Counted from the stretch's first letter, positions 51,519-61,679 are shown. The stretch is DNA of 64,000 nt from CALCKU01 sp964654665 (GCA_964654665.1 CAZZKV010000012.1:1-64000); one strand, 5' to 3'. The notes: generated by a model from the sequence alone, not told the origin. Translations and numbers: made by a program.

Positions 51519-51618
51519 GATGTGCGCTTAGCGAAAAGTACAAGAAAAACAAACTATCATTTGCATGATGGCAATAAAAATAGATAGTGAAATAAGCAAA
51601 ATGAGGAAAGGCTCCATT

Positions 51619-53370
51619 ATGATCCGTTTATTGGGTGTTATTTGTCTCTTTTTATTATCCGTGCTTTTAGGGGCATGTTCAGGTGATAAGGAGACCCTCG
51701 TTCCGCAGGCTAAAATTTTAACGCCACAAGGGATGGTTCAGGGTGTATCAACGGCTGACTCTGATATCTATAATTTTAAAGGGATTCCTTTTGCTACGCC
51801 TCCCGTTGGCGATTTACGATGGCGTCCCCCCCAAGCCGCCCCCCAGTGGGACGATGTGTATATGGCCGATCGGTTTTCGCCCATGTGTATGCAAGCGGTG
51901 GATGTGAATGGCACATTTTTTAAACGTATTATCGATGGCCATGGTTTGGGGGCCATTAAAAGGTTTTTGATTTCTCGGGTTGTTGCCGGTCAACCGGCCG
52001 CAAAAGTGAGTGAGGATTGTCTGTATCTTAATGTCCGTACCGGGAATATTGCTGGTGAAAAACGGCAACCTGTTATGGTTTGGATTCACGGGGGCGGTCA
52101 TCAATTCGGCTCCAGTGATTTTAATTACTATCAATCGAATGCCTTGGTTAAAAAGGATGTCGTTCTTGTTACTATCAATTATCGTTTGGGTGCTTTTGGC
52201 TACATGTCCCATCCTTCGCTTTCTGCGGATGATGTAAATGGTGTATCGGGAAATTACGGAACACTAGATCAAATGGCGGCTCTTACATGGGTTAAAGATA
52301 ATATCAGCGCTTATGGCGGTGATCCGGACAATGTGACTATTTTTGGAGAAAGCGCTGGAGCGTGGTCTGTAACAGAACTAATGGCGAGTCCGCTGGCCAC
52401 TGGTCTGTTTCATAAAGCGATCGGGCAAAGCGGCTCTGCGGTTTATCATCTTGGCCAAATGGATGGGGACGGCGTCGGTTGGGTTAGCGGCTATGAAACA
52501 GCGAAAAAGATGGACCGTGCTTTAGGACTTGATAGCCCTTCGGCGGCTGATTTGCGCGCGTTACCAGCTGATAAAATTATGTCGGTTATAACAGAAGATA
52601 TATCCGATGGTTTTCACCATGTGCGTGATGGATATGTGTTTCCGAAAAATGTAGGTCAAGCCTTTTTAGATGGAGATATAGAGTCTGTGCCTGTGTTATT
52701 TGGATATAATACGGATGAAGGGTCTCTCTTTTTCCCTGATGACCCTGAACCTACGGTATGGATCGAAGGGTTTCCAAGGGAGGACCGTTCCGCGCAAATT
52801 GCAGCGCTGAGTGAGCATTTTTCGACGGAAACGGCACACCAATTAATCGATCTTTATGAGTTGGATAATCCTAAAACATTTGAAACAGGCGGTACGCAAT
52901 GGATGGGGGATGAAATTTTTGGGGTTAATGTTCGGTTAACTGCACGGCTTGCCGCTAAGGCAGGGATGCCGAGTTATCTTTATAATTTCACCCGGATTCC
53001 GCCTAGTAAAAAACAGACAATTGGTGCGTTTCATGCGGCTGAAATCCCTTTCGTTTTTGGTAGCCATGAAAAAGTGTTAGGGCTGTCAAAGGATGATGAA
53101 ACTCTTACGCAGATGATGATCGATTACTGGAGTAATTTTGCCAAATCCGGTGATCCCAATGACGGTAATTTGCCGGTGTGGCCACGGCATGCGGGAGAAA
53201 ATTGGATGCAATTTGGCGGAAATAATGATGTGCAAACAGGGGCTGTTACAAGGGTACGTAGTCAAAAACTTGATTTATTAGAACAAGGCGTGATGAAAAA
53301 ATTGATCGACCTTAATCGTCTTCAAACTGCGCAATTGATTGACGGGTTCGATTCACAACCAGGCGAGTGA
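51619..53370 (+). CDS. Lipoprotein carboxylesterase type B
   Basis: About 583 residues. The lipoprotein signal MIRLLGVICLFLLSVLLGAC ends in a lipobox, and GAGGAAAGG precedes the ATG at 51619, which is preferred over the ATG at 51565. The body is a COesterase domain: FKGIPFATPPVGDLRWRPP, EDCLYLNVRTG, VWIHGGGHQFGS (oxyanion), FGESAGAWSV with the nucleophile serine, and FHAAEIPFVFG with the histidine. Anchored at the outer membrane or periplasm. It ends 59 nt inside the convergent nitrilase gene. Confidence 0.9.
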   Translation: MIRLLGVICLFLLSVLLGACSGDKETLVPQAKILTPQGMVQGVSTADSDIYNFKGIPFATPPVGDLRWRPPQAAPQWDDVYMADRFSPMCMQAVDVNGTFFKRIIDGHGLGAIKRFLISRVVAGQPAAKVSEDCLYLNVRTGNIAGEKRQPVMVWIHGGGHQFGSSDFNYYQSNALVKKDVVLVTINYRLGAFGYMSHPSLSADDVNGVSGNYGTLDQMAALTWVKDNISAYGGDPDNVTIFGESAGAWSVTELMASPLATGLFHKAIGQSGSAVYHLGQMDGDGVGWVSGYETAKKMDRALGLDSPSAADLRALPADKIMSVITEDISDGFHHVRDGYVFPKNVGQAFLDGDIESVPVLFGYNTDEGSLFFPDDPEPTVWIEGFPREDRSAQIAALSEHFSTETAHQLIDLYELDNPKTFETGGTQWMGDEIFGVNVRLTARLAAKAGMPSYLYNFTRIPPSKKQTIGAFHAAEIPFVFGSHEKVLGLSKDDETLTQMMIDYWSNFAKSGDPNDGNLPVWPRHAGENWMQFGGNNDVQTGAVTRVRSQKLDLLEQGVMKKLIDLNRLQTAQLIDGFDSQPGE

Positions 53371-54256
53371 TATCTGGGCGAGAGTAATGCCCGGCAGGAT
53401 CAAAGTTTTGCCGTTCTTGGCGAACCAAAGATGGATCAAGATGACAATACCGAAGGGATTCTTGACCAATTTCGGGTGGCAAGACCCATGATCCGTCAGG
53501 CGCTGCTACGCAGGATCCGCCATTGGCGGGCATATCGCTAAGGGATGCGCGTATGTCATCAGCATAGGGTGTGTCATCTTCAACATCCTCGGGACGCATA
53601 ATGGCCGATACAGAAATGCAATAACTGCGCCCTTCCTTTGCGAGAATTGGAGTTAAATCTGCTGTATTTCGGTCACTGCCGGGCCAACATGCAACATGCA
53701 GGTCTTCGCCTTGAGCTTGCAAAGCGGCACGGGCCAGAGGCATCCAGTTTTCCCAACAATTCAACCCGCCTAGTGTGAAATCACCGAGGCGGTGGGTAAC
53801 GAGTCCATGACCATCTCCGGGGGCCCAAACCAGCCGTTCTTCATAAGTTGGTTGTAATTTGCGGTGAACGGACTGAATAATACCGCCTGCATCAATATAA
53901 ACAAAACTGCAATAAAGCGAATGACCGCTGCGTTGCCGCGGCCGTTCAATAAGACCCAAATAACAGGCCATTTTCGCCGCTTTGAGTGCTGCGCATAGAT
54001 CATCCAAATGTCCGTCTTCAAGGGTTATGGCTTGGTCAGCATAATGGGAAAAAATTTCTTTTTGTTTTTTATTGTTGAAATTCGCACCACCGGTTCCATC
54101 CAGCCAAAAGGGATATCCAGGAATAAAGCCTTCGGAAAATACAATCAATTCGGCTTTTTCTTTCGCAGCCAGAGCTATGGTTGCTATGACTTTGTCAAGT
54201 CCGCGGCGGCGATTAAGCCAGGTTGGGGCAAGTTGCGGTAGTGCAAGTTTCAACAT
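53312..54256 (-). CDS. Carbon-nitrogen hydrolase (nitrilase family)
   Basis: 314 residues with the Glu-Lys-Cys triad: VFSEGFIPGYP (E42), HRKLQPTYEERLVW (K) and GGLNCWENWMPLARAAL (C). The CWEN motif is that of true nitrilases, which convert nitriles to acids and ammonia. Its 3' end overlaps the esterase gene tail to tail by 59 nt. Confidence 0.9.
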   Translation of the reverse strand: MLKLALPQLAPTWLNRRRGLDKVIATIALAAKEKAELIVFSEGFIPGYPFWLDGTGGANFNNKKQKEIFSHYADQAITLEDGHLDDLCAALKAAKMACYLGLIERPRQRSGHSLYCSFVYIDAGGIIQSVHRKLQPTYEERLVWAPGDGHGLVTHRLGDFTLGGLNCWENWMPLARAALQAQGEDLHVACWPGSDRNTADLTPILAKEGRSYCISVSAIMRPEDVEDDTPYADDIRASLSDMPANGGSCVAAPDGSWVLPPEIGQESLRYCHLDPSLVRQERQNFDPAGHYSRPDITRLVVNRTRQSIAQFEDD

Positions 54257-54378
54257 AAAGCTTCCCTTGTTTAAGGATATATTAAACGTGTTTTCAAACG
54301 AAATGGAAAGGGTTTTTCGTTATTAAATGCTAAACTATAGCGAGTATTATATGCTCTATTTTGGTAATGGGATATAAG

Positions 54379-55785
54379 ATGTTCAAATCATATTTGAAGA
54401 ATACAGCTGGGAATTTCAGCTTATTGTTTGGTACGGTAATGGTAACATTAGTTGTGTCTGTTGGTGTTGCGATTGATTACGCTGGTTTATCGCAGCAATC
54501 GCAATCAGTGCAAGATATATTAGACTCGGCTGTTTTAGCGGCCTCAAATTATGAACGACAGTCAGAACGGTCCGAAAAAGAAATCGAAGTCTATATACAG
54601 GAATTTATTAATGAAACTAATATGACCGGCTACCCCATTGAGGCTGAAATTAATATTTCTGATGATCAAATTGGGGTTATAGCTAAAGCCAATTATACAG
54701 CCTCTTTGTTGAATGTTGTCGGGGTGAATACTTTACCTATTGCAGTGAATTCCGGCGCCCCGCGTCATCAGGATACACCTTTGAATATTGCGCTTGTGCT
54801 TGACACGACGGATAGTATGGAAATTAACGGTAATTTCAGACCTTTGCAAAGAGCAGTTGATAATCTTTTAACTGAACTTGATAAATATGAAGCAGAAGTC
54901 CGAGTATCTCTCGTACCCTTTGGAGATTATGTTAATGTCGGGGTTACTAATGCCTCTGAAGCCCGAATTGACACATCAAAGAATGGTTTGAATTTTACAC
55001 AATGTGTTGACGAAACCCGAATTATTACACCACGCGTTTGCAGAGGGACAGGAGAATTTCGAAACCGTGTTACCCGCAGGGATGGTGTAGTTACAGGGAC
55101 GAGTTCGCGTGAAGTACAAAATTGTACTGATGCCGTGACTGAACCGACAGGTAACACAATTTGTACGGATCAGACATTGGAATGGCGTGGATGTGCGGGG
55201 TCGCGCAATGCTCCTGATAATTTACGTGCAGATGCTTCTTCTGCACTTATTCCAGGGGCTATGAGTGTTGATTGTGGTTCCGAATTAATTCCGTTAACGA
55301 CTGATCTGAATACAATCCGGAGAGAGGTTAGGAATTTAACAGCAGCCGGTAATACCTATTTGCCTGCGGGTTTGCATTGGGGCTGGCGAACTTTATCGCC
55401 AAGCCAACCCTACCAGCAGGTCAACGACTCGCCTGATAATACCATTAACGCTATTATCTTTATGACTGATGGTGCCAATACCCGGTCACAAGGGGGAAGC
55501 TATGGATCCTTACCTGCGCCGGAACTACATGCTTCCAGTGAGGGAGGTCCCGGTTTGGATGTAGCAAACAGTTTGTGCGAAAATATTTCTGCAGATGATA
55601 TTAGAATTTTCACAGTCGCCTATAGATTTACAGGAGAACCTGCCGAGACAGAGGCCACAGAAACCTTATTGCGTAATTGCGCTGGTACGGAGAATAATTA
55701 CTTCGAAGCAGATAATTCAGCGCAATTATCCAAAGCGTTTAGAGATATTTCTAGATCTTTGTTTTTTGTCCGTCTTAGCCAATAA
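54379..55785 (+). CDS. TadG-like pilus protein with von Willebrand factor A domain
   Basis: 468 residues. An N-terminal TadE/TadG-type segment (KNTAGNFSLLFG, then a membrane helix VMVTLVVSVGVAIDYAGL) precedes a VWA domain with the metal-site loop DTTDSMEIN, a later FMTDGANT and many cysteine-rich disulfide-like spacings in between (for example CTDAV, CTDQ and CAGS). Related proteins sit in flp/tad pilus loci, but no other tad genes are visible here. The upstream TTG/ATG at 54361-54367 are alternative starts. Confidence 0.8.
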   Translation: MFKSYLKNTAGNFSLLFGTVMVTLVVSVGVAIDYAGLSQQSQSVQDILDSAVLAASNYERQSERSEKEIEVYIQEFINETNMTGYPIEAEINISDDQIGVIAKANYTASLLNVVGVNTLPIAVNSGAPRHQDTPLNIALVLDTTDSMEINGNFRPLQRAVDNLLTELDKYEAEVRVSLVPFGDYVNVGVTNASEARIDTSKNGLNFTQCVDETRIITPRVCRGTGEFRNRVTRRDGVVTGTSSREVQNCTDAVTEPTGNTICTDQTLEWRGCAGSRNAPDNLRADASSALIPGAMSVDCGSELIPLTTDLNTIRREVRNLTAAGNTYLPAGLHWGWRTLSPSQPYQQVNDSPDNTINAIIFMTDGANTRSQGGSYGSLPAPELHASSEGGPGLDVANSLCENISADDIRIFTVAYRFTGEPAETEATETLLRNCAGTENNYFEADNSAQLSKAFRDISRSLFFVRLSQ

Positions 55786-55799
55786 TTATTCGCCAATAA

Positions 55800-56789
55800 T
55801 TATCCGTTCAGATTTATTAGGGTAGGAGCGGTAGCAGCATCAAAGCCTAAAAGAGTAAAAGCCTTCGTCATAAGAGCAGGTGGCGGAGCTTCGATGATGA
55901 GGTCCTTTTGTCCCTCGCAGGGGAGGGTCAAGCGTTGAGCGTGGAGATGAAGCGCATTATCCAGACCGCCCGGTAAAGGTCTATCCGTCATATATTTTGG
56001 ATCGCCGGCCAGCGGCGCCCCTAATAATTGCATATGAAGACGTAGCTGATGGGTACGGCCTGTCATGGGTTGCATAATAACCCAAGCGGCCCTTTGTCCA
56101 GCTTTAGCGACTGTTTGATAAAGGGTGCGGGCATGTTTTCCGCCATCTGTACCATGACGGACAGCAACCATAATTTCCCGGCCTTCATATTTATTGCCAA
56201 AGCGGTTATCGAGCCGACCTTTAGCTATATAGCCTTTGATTTCTCCATCAGCCGGTTTCGGAACGCCATTTGTAATGCCCCAATATATCTTAACAGCGCG
56301 GCGGCTTTGGAACGCCCGTCCGGCCCAAGCCGCAGATTTTGCTGATTTGGCAATCAGCAAAACGCCGGATGTATCACGGTCAAGACGGTGAACAAGCCGA
56401 CAGCCCGTACCAAGAGCGGGCAGCATTCCGTCGATATGACGCGTTGTTTTACTCCCGCCCTGAACGGCAAGACCTGCGGGTTTATTAATCGCAATCAAGG
56501 CATCATCCTCATAAATAACAAGATTGCGTATAAAGACCTGATCGGTATTGGATAGCTGAGCGGCGGTTTTTTTCTCGGTCGGGTCTGGGAGCGGCGGAAT
56601 TCTGATCTGGGCGCCGGCGGTCAGGCGAACATTGCCCTTTGCGCGTTTGCCATCGATACGGATTTGACCCGTTCGCAGGAGTTTTTCCACGCGGCCATGT
56701 GGTATATGCGGAAAGAGCCGTTTAAACCACCGATCCAGTCGTGCGCCTTCATCGCTGTCGGGAACAGTCAATATTTGAACGCCGCTCAT
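55800..56789 (-). CDS. RluC-type 23S rRNA pseudouridine synthase
   Basis: 329 residues. An N-terminal S4 RNA-binding domain (GARLDRWFKRLFPHIPHGRVEKLLRTGQIRIDG) and the catalytic CRLVHRLDRDTSGVLLIAKS with the aspartate nucleophile, then MTGRTHQLRLHMQLLGAPLAGD. RluC/RluD-type synthases modify uridines in the large ribosomal subunit. Overlaps crcB by 4 nt. Confidence 0.92.
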   Translation of the reverse strand: MSGVQILTVPDSDEGARLDRWFKRLFPHIPHGRVEKLLRTGQIRIDGKRAKGNVRLTAGAQIRIPPLPDPTEKKTAAQLSNTDQVFIRNLVIYEDDALIAINKPAGLAVQGGSKTTRHIDGMLPALGTGCRLVHRLDRDTSGVLLIAKSAKSAAWAGRAFQSRRAVKIYWGITNGVPKPADGEIKGYIAKGRLDNRFGNKYEGREIMVAVRHGTDGGKHARTLYQTVAKAGQRAAWVIMQPMTGRTHQLRLHMQLLGAPLAGDPKYMTDRPLPGGLDNALHLHAQRLTLPCEGQKDLIIEAPPPALMTKAFTLLGFDAATAPTLINLNG

Positions 56790-57172
56790 GGAATAAGAAT
56801 TTTACGTATTATGATGAGCCCCAGTAAGAGACCACATAATGATAAAATAAGAGACCCGCTGACATAAGCGGCTAATGCCCCGTAAGATTTTTTCTGATAG
56901 AGTAAAACCGCATCAAGAGAAAAGGCGCTAAAGGTTGTAAATCCGCCGAGTAGGCCAACTCCTAAAAACAATCTCAGGCTTTCTCCGCCGTTTATCCGTA
57001 AAGCGAGCCATCCGGTCAAACATCCCATTAAAAAACTGCCAATAATATTGGCGCACATCGTCCCGATTGGGAAACTAGAGCCCAATATTTTTACACTTAT
57101 AATCCCTAATAGATGCCGCAAACTGGCACCAATGGCTCCGCCCAAGGCGACATATATTGTTCCGTTTAGCAT
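56786..57172 (-). CDS. crcB: Fluoride channel CrcB (Fluc)
   Basis: 128 residues with four membrane helices. GAIGASLRHLLG, GTMCANIIGSFLMGCL and LGVGLLGGFTTFSAFSLDAVLL are the CrcB signatures (the phenylalanines of the fluoride pathway). It exports fluoride as a dual-topology dimer. No fluoride-riboswitch consensus was seen upstream. Confidence 0.95.
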   Translation of the reverse strand: MLNGTIYVALGGAIGASLRHLLGIISVKILGSSFPIGTMCANIIGSFLMGCLTGWLALRINGGESLRLFLGVGLLGGFTTFSAFSLDAVLLYQKKSYGALAAYVSGSLILSLCGLLLGLIIIRKILIP

Positions 57173-57357
57173 AGCGCCTGATAAGCTGTTGCTTCGCCGA
57201 GCGCAATGGCAATGATTATGAGAGCTATGGGCAGTCTTTGAGTAATAACAGATGTGTCGGAAATGAGAAGAAGAGTCGCTATAAGAATTTTTGTTTTAAT
57301 TATTTTAAGGTTATAGTCTGTTAATAATAGCCCTGCGCAATTGGTGGGGGAGCGAAC

Positions 57358-57920
57358 ATGCCGACATTTACAGGTAGCAATTTTAATAACACACTTATTG
57401 GCGGCGATGAAGCGTGGATACGCTTATCAATATCGAGGTTATTCGTTTTGGCGCGCAAGATGCGGTACTTTATGACTTTGATGACCTTATTTTAGACGGT
57501 GCCGATATTATCGGTACGAGTGGAGCTAAAACATTAACTGGCACTAAGGATTCTGAATTTATCGAAGGTTCTTTTAATGAGGATGTCATCATTGGAGGCT
57601 CTGGTCGCGATTTTGTAAATGGTTTGTAAGGCGCTGATGCTATCAATGGTGGTGTTGGTAATGACCGTCTCTCAGGTGGCGGTGGCGATGATATTTTTAT
57701 CTTTAGCGGAGAAAGCGGACAAGACCGTATTAGGGACTTTACAAATAATGCGGATCAGCTTGATTTTTCCGGATTTGATGGCTTTAATTCTTTAGGCGAT
57801 ATATTGGCGATGGCCACGCAAAATGGTGATAATGTTATTATTACTTTGACCGCAGAATCATCCGTTGTGCTTGAGAATACGGATATTACCGAACTCGATA
57901 TTTCGGATTTTATTGGTTAG
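57358..57920 (+). pseudogene. RTX-type (hemolysin-like calcium-binding repeat) gene, disrupted
   Basis: The ATG at 57358 reads MPTFTGSNFNNTLIGGD in frame 1, then loses sense. The frame from 57414 reads DTLINIEVIRFGAQDAVLYDF, followed by the RTX nonapeptides (EDVIIGGSGRDFVNG), an in-frame TAA at 57627-57629, and continues after it (NGGVGNDRLSGGGGDDIF, then a typical C-terminal RTX cap) to the TAG at 57918. So a frameshift plus a stop break a short RTX secreted-protein gene. No type I secretion genes lie nearby. Confidence 0.75.
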
Positions 57921-57927
57921 ATTTTTA

Positions 57928-57950
57928 GGGCCGTATTATGCGGCTCCTTT
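57928..57950 (+). terminator. Possible terminator after the RTX relic
   Basis: GGGCCG and CGGCTC form a 6-bp stem with one G-U pair around a 7-nt loop, followed by CTTT. Weak T run. Confidence 0.35.
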
Positions 57951-57952
57951 CG

Positions 57953-59020
57953 TTACAAACCGGCCTCCATTGCGGCCAAACGGCTGGCTTGGTCTTCAGC
58001 GATGAGCGCATCGATTACTTCTCCTAACTCGTCGCCAGCAACAATTTTATCCAACTTATACAGCGTTAAGTTAATTCGGTGATCGGAAACTCGCCCCTGT
58101 GGGTAATTATAAGTTCGTATACGTTCCGAGCGGTCCCCTGACCCTACTTGGCCTTTGCGCTCATCTGCGCGTTCGGCATCGAGGCGTTGTTTTTCCATAT
58201 CATAAAGCTTCATTTTTAGCAGACGTTCGGCATTGGCGCGGTTCATATGTTGGGATTTGGCATCACACACAACAACGACGCCCGTCGGGATATGGGTCAT
58301 ACGCACAGCCGAATCGGTTTTATTAACATGCTGCCCGCCTGCGCCCGAGGCTCGCATAGTATCAACGCGAACATCACCCATTGAAAAATTAATATCAACA
58401 TCTTCGGCTTCGGGCAGAACGGCGACTGTGGCCGCAGAGGTATGGATACGGCCTTGGGTTTCAGTAACGGGGACGCGCTGAACGCGGTGGACACCACTTT
58501 CAAACTTCATCCGTCCATAGGCGCCTGCGCCTGAAATACTGGCGATGATTTCCTTATAGCCGCCCATATCGGCTTCAGAAGCATTTTCAACCTCGACCCG
58601 CCAGCCCTGTAATTGCGCAAAGCGGGAGTACATAGCAAATAAATCGCCCGCAAAAATAGCCGCTTCATCACCGCCGGTACCTGCGCGAATCTCTAAAATA
58701 ATTGAGGCGTTATCATCTTTATCTTTGGGCAAAAGTAGTAAGGACACATCGCGCTCAACATCGGGCAATGTTTCTTTTAAAGCTTGTAGTTCTTCTTTGG
58801 CCATAGGGCCCATTTCCGGATCATCAAGCATAGCGTTAAGATCAGCCATCTCGCTACGCAGAGCTTGCAACCGGCGTACACCTTCGGCGATTGGCCGAAG
58901 CTCGGCATAATCCTTGCCAAGTTGTACAATTTCGTTGCTATCGGTCGTCGCTCCCATTCGGGCTTCGATATGTTCAAAGCGGTCGACGACCTGTGCGAGT
59001 TTGCTATCAGGAATATGCAT
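57953..59020 (-). CDS. prfA: Peptide chain release factor 1
   Basis: 355 residues. RASGAGGQHVNKTDSAVRMTHIPTG contains the GGQ catalytic motif and the RF1 context, and MEKQRLDAERADERKGQVGSGDRSERIRTYNYPQGRVSDHR follows. Recognises UAA and UAG. The PrmC/HemK methyltransferase gene that usually follows prfA is not present downstream; a degraded RTX gene lies there. Confidence 0.97.
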   Translation of the reverse strand: MHIPDSKLAQVVDRFEHIEARMGATTDSNEIVQLGKDYAELRPIAEGVRRLQALRSEMADLNAMLDDPEMGPMAKEELQALKETLPDVERDVSLLLLPKDKDDNASIILEIRAGTGGDEAAIFAGDLFAMYSRFAQLQGWRVEVENASEADMGGYKEIIASISGAGAYGRMKFESGVHRVQRVPVTETQGRIHTSAATVAVLPEAEDVDINFSMGDVRVDTMRASGAGGQHVNKTDSAVRMTHIPTGVVVVCDAKSQHMNRANAERLLKMKLYDMEKQRLDAERADERKGQVGSGDRSERIRTYNYPQGRVSDHRINLTLYKLDKIVAGDELGEVIDALIAEDQASRLAAMEAGL

Positions 59021-59068
59021 GGTCGCGGGTTAAATCCTTATGCTGTATTTGTCGAGAGCCAAGATGAT

Positions 59069-61072
59069 TTAATACTGCGCTGAAAGTCCAAAAAATAAAC
59101 TACGAGGACGACCCGGAAAAAACCGTTCATTCCCGAAAGCAAAATCAGCGCGATCAGCATAACGCGTATCAAACAGGTTATCGATACGGGCAAAAAGACG
59201 CAAATTATCGGTTGCTTGATAATCGCTGCGCAGGACGAATATGTCATGTCCTTCGTAACGGGCTGTGTTTCCGGGATTGGTAAAATAATCACCCACATGG
59301 CGCCATTCTAATTCTGTTCTCAGTTGCCTGAGCGGTGTCAGGCTCATCCGTATGTGCGCTAATGTATCGGGGGCTGTATCAACGCGCGTACCGTCGATAA
59401 TATTATTAGCCGCAGAACCGGTAATCTCCGTAAAATTATATGTGTGACGGGCTAAAGTTCCGTCTCCTGATAAGGATAACCAAGGCGTAATAGCGCCCTT
59501 GAAGCTTAACTCAATACCGCTATGGCGGGTTTTACCATTCACGACATTAAATCCATTCGCATTTCTAAAAAAGAAATTATCCTTCCATTGGGTAAAACCA
59601 TTGATTTCAAAATTCCACGCGTGGAGGTGGCTCTTTAAACCCACTTCGAGGCTATCTAATGTTTCAACATCGGCTTCGCCGGCGACTTGGTTGAGTTGGA
59701 CAGAATATAAGTCTGAGATTTGCGGTGCGCGGGACCCGCGCGCTGCACGGGCATATAATAGCACAGTGTTCGACAGTGTATGCGATAGCGTAATCTTGGG
59801 TGTTACTGTTAAAAAATTATCAGATCTGTCGGCGACACGGATGAACCGTCCCGAGCGTCCATCGCTAGCCTGATTATCATAATTATAATCTGTATATTCG
59901 CCGCGCACCCCAAGACCGAGTGTTGTTTTGTCGCCAAGGTGGAAATCTTTCTGCGCATAAGCTGCAGCAACAAAACTGCGGACCTTATAATCATAATGCA
60001 GGCCTTGGGTGAATGAAAACCGTGTTGGATTCGCTTGAAACTCAAATAAAGACCCTTCAGTATATTCAGCATCTAACCCGATATTGAAATCATCACCAAA
60101 GAAAGCACTTTGAAAACCGATAGAGCTATGGCCATTTTTTTCTAGCGCTTGGCCGGGAACAAAATGTCGTAAAAACCGTAACTCCGCTCGTCGGGCATAA
60201 GGAGTGATGGCTAGGCTATTATCGCCAAAGGCACGTTCCAGCCGTAATTGTGTACGGTATGATCGACCGTCGCGAAAGGCTTCGGGGAAGCTATTGGTGC
60301 GGGCAATATTTTTATCGCGAAATGCATCGTCGCCTTGTAAAAATCCGGCGGTTTCCTGATTTAGATTGGAAAATGAACTTAACCAGTCTGCGTTCCATAA
60401 ACCCCATTGGCCATTATACCGAAGCTGGAATTTTTGTTGATCAAATCCGCTATCATCACGAAACCCATTATCATGGACGAGTGAAACAGATGTGCGTAAA
60501 GGGCCTGTTGCCGCGGATGCAGTGATGGAAACAAGTCCGTCACTACTGCCAATTAACCGTATTGTATCGGGGCCTTGAACGGCCCGGGGTTGAATATTAA
60601 TCAGGCCATGAACGGCATTAGAACCGTAAAGGGCCGGGCCTGGGCCTTTGAATACATCCAAGGCTTGCGCAAATTCTGTACCTCCTTCAAACAAACCATT
60701 AACATTGGCAAAACCTGCAGCCCGCAAGGGGACGCCGCCTTCTAGATATAGAAAACTCCCAGCCCCAGCCCCACCCGTTAGAACGGGCGAGCGGATGGCA
60801 GTGAGATGTTCTTGGCCGCTGCCGCGGTGGATATTAACGCCTGCGACCCCATTCAGAGCTTCCGCGGGGTGGATTGGCGCAATGGTATTGAGTGTGTTTT
60901 GATCAATTATTGTTATGGCTGCGGGGATGGTGGATGATGGCTGCGGCCGATCATACACGCCAGTGGTAATGACTTCATCCACCCTCTCATTGGATTGCGT
61001 AATCGAATTTTGTGCAAGAGCAGACAAGGGGGTAATCCCTATAAGCACTATTGGTAGAATTAAGTGTTTCAT
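59069..61072 (-). CDS. TonB-dependent outer membrane receptor
   Basis: 667 residues. Signal peptide MKHLILPIVLIGITPLSALA, plug domain with AEALNGVAGVNIHRGSGQEHL and RSPVLTGGAGAGSFLYLEGGVPL, many beta strands and the final SLFFGLSAQY with terminal aromatic residue. Imports an unidentified ligand (siderophore or organic) with TonB energy. It begins 55 nt after a TetR gene in the same direction. Confidence 0.93.
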   Translation of the reverse strand: MKHLILPIVLIGITPLSALAQNSITQSNERVDEVITTGVYDRPQPSSTIPAAITIIDQNTLNTIAPIHPAEALNGVAGVNIHRGSGQEHLTAIRSPVLTGGAGAGSFLYLEGGVPLRAAGFANVNGLFEGGTEFAQALDVFKGPGPALYGSNAVHGLINIQPRAVQGPDTIRLIGSSDGLVSITASAATGPLRTSVSLVHDNGFRDDSGFDQQKFQLRYNGQWGLWNADWLSSFSNLNQETAGFLQGDDAFRDKNIARTNSFPEAFRDGRSYRTQLRLERAFGDNSLAITPYARRAELRFLRHFVPGQALEKNGHSSIGFQSAFFGDDFNIGLDAEYTEGSLFEFQANPTRFSFTQGLHYDYKVRSFVAAAYAQKDFHLGDKTTLGLGVRGEYTDYNYDNQASDGRSGRFIRVADRSDNFLTVTPKITLSHTLSNTVLLYARAARGSRAPQISDLYSVQLNQVAGEADVETLDSLEVGLKSHLHAWNFEINGFTQWKDNFFFRNANGFNVVNGKTRHSGIELSFKGAITPWLSLSGDGTLARHTYNFTEITGSAANNIIDGTRVDTAPDTLAHIRMSLTPLRQLRTELEWRHVGDYFTNPGNTARYEGHDIFVLRSDYQATDNLRLFARIDNLFDTRYADRADFAFGNERFFPGRPRSLFFGLSAQY

Positions 61073-61127
61073 AAAGGGATATGTTGGAAAATTTAATGCG
61101 CGGTCAAGGGGGCAAAATGTCTATTTA

Positions 61128-61679
61128 TTAGAGAAAAGCTTTACGGACACGCTCAATGAACCGTTTTAAAATTTCATCAGATGTATGATCCAATTTCATG
61201 GCCGCATAGCTATGGGCGGCTGCGAGAATAAGGCGCGCATCACTGCGGTCGCCATCATCCACCGTTAGGCGGTGATGAATGAAGTTTAAAATGTTTTCCT
61301 GAAAAGCGAGATAGAGCGGGCGAACCTCTGGTCCGTAAGACACAGTCCAATTTAGATAAACTTTAATGAGGTCCTCATTCTCCGAAACAAGCTGAACATA
61401 TGTGTTGGCCAGCAGTGTAATATGATCTGCTGGGCTGAGAAGGTCCGATGGTAATTCTTTGAATAAATCATTAATTCGGCATTTAATGTGATTTAGCACC
61501 GCATTTGTTAGAGCGGTGCGTGTCGGAAAATATTTAAAAACTGTAGCCGTTGAAACCCCGGCGAGTTTTGCTACATCGCCATGTCCGGCACGTTCAACCC
61601 CTAATTTTGCATAGGCTTTCAAAGCCATTTTTAACAATTGATTTTGCCTGTCACTTGAACGCAGTCTCTTGCTACTCAT
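61128..61679 (-). CDS. TetR-family transcription regulator
   Basis: 183 residues. RQNQLLKMALKAYAKLGVERAGHGDVAKLAGVSTATVFKYFPTR is the N-terminal HTH of TetR proteins; the rest is the ligand and dimer domain. The ATG at 61677-61679 is chosen because GGGGAG lies about 7 nt upstream. It probably controls the downstream TonB receptor gene, with which it could be co-transcribed. Confidence 0.88.
   Translation of the reverse strand: MSSKRLRSSDRQNQLLKMALKAYAKLGVERAGHGDVAKLAGVSTATVFKYFPTRTALTNAVLNHIKCRINDLFKELPSDLLSPADHITLLANTYVQLVSENEDLIKVYLNWTVSYGPEVRPLYLAFQENILNFIHHRLTVDDGDRSDARLILAAAHSYAAMKLDHTSDEILKRFIERVRKAFL

Noticed and set aside
57173..57300. Minus-strand hydrophobic open frame upstream of crcB
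   Set aside because: Membrane-like translation but no ATG, GTG or TTG start in frame and no family match; may be chance or a relic.
57173..57357. Fluoride riboswitch upstream of crcB
   Set aside because: The conserved fluoride-aptamer core was not found on the minus strand.
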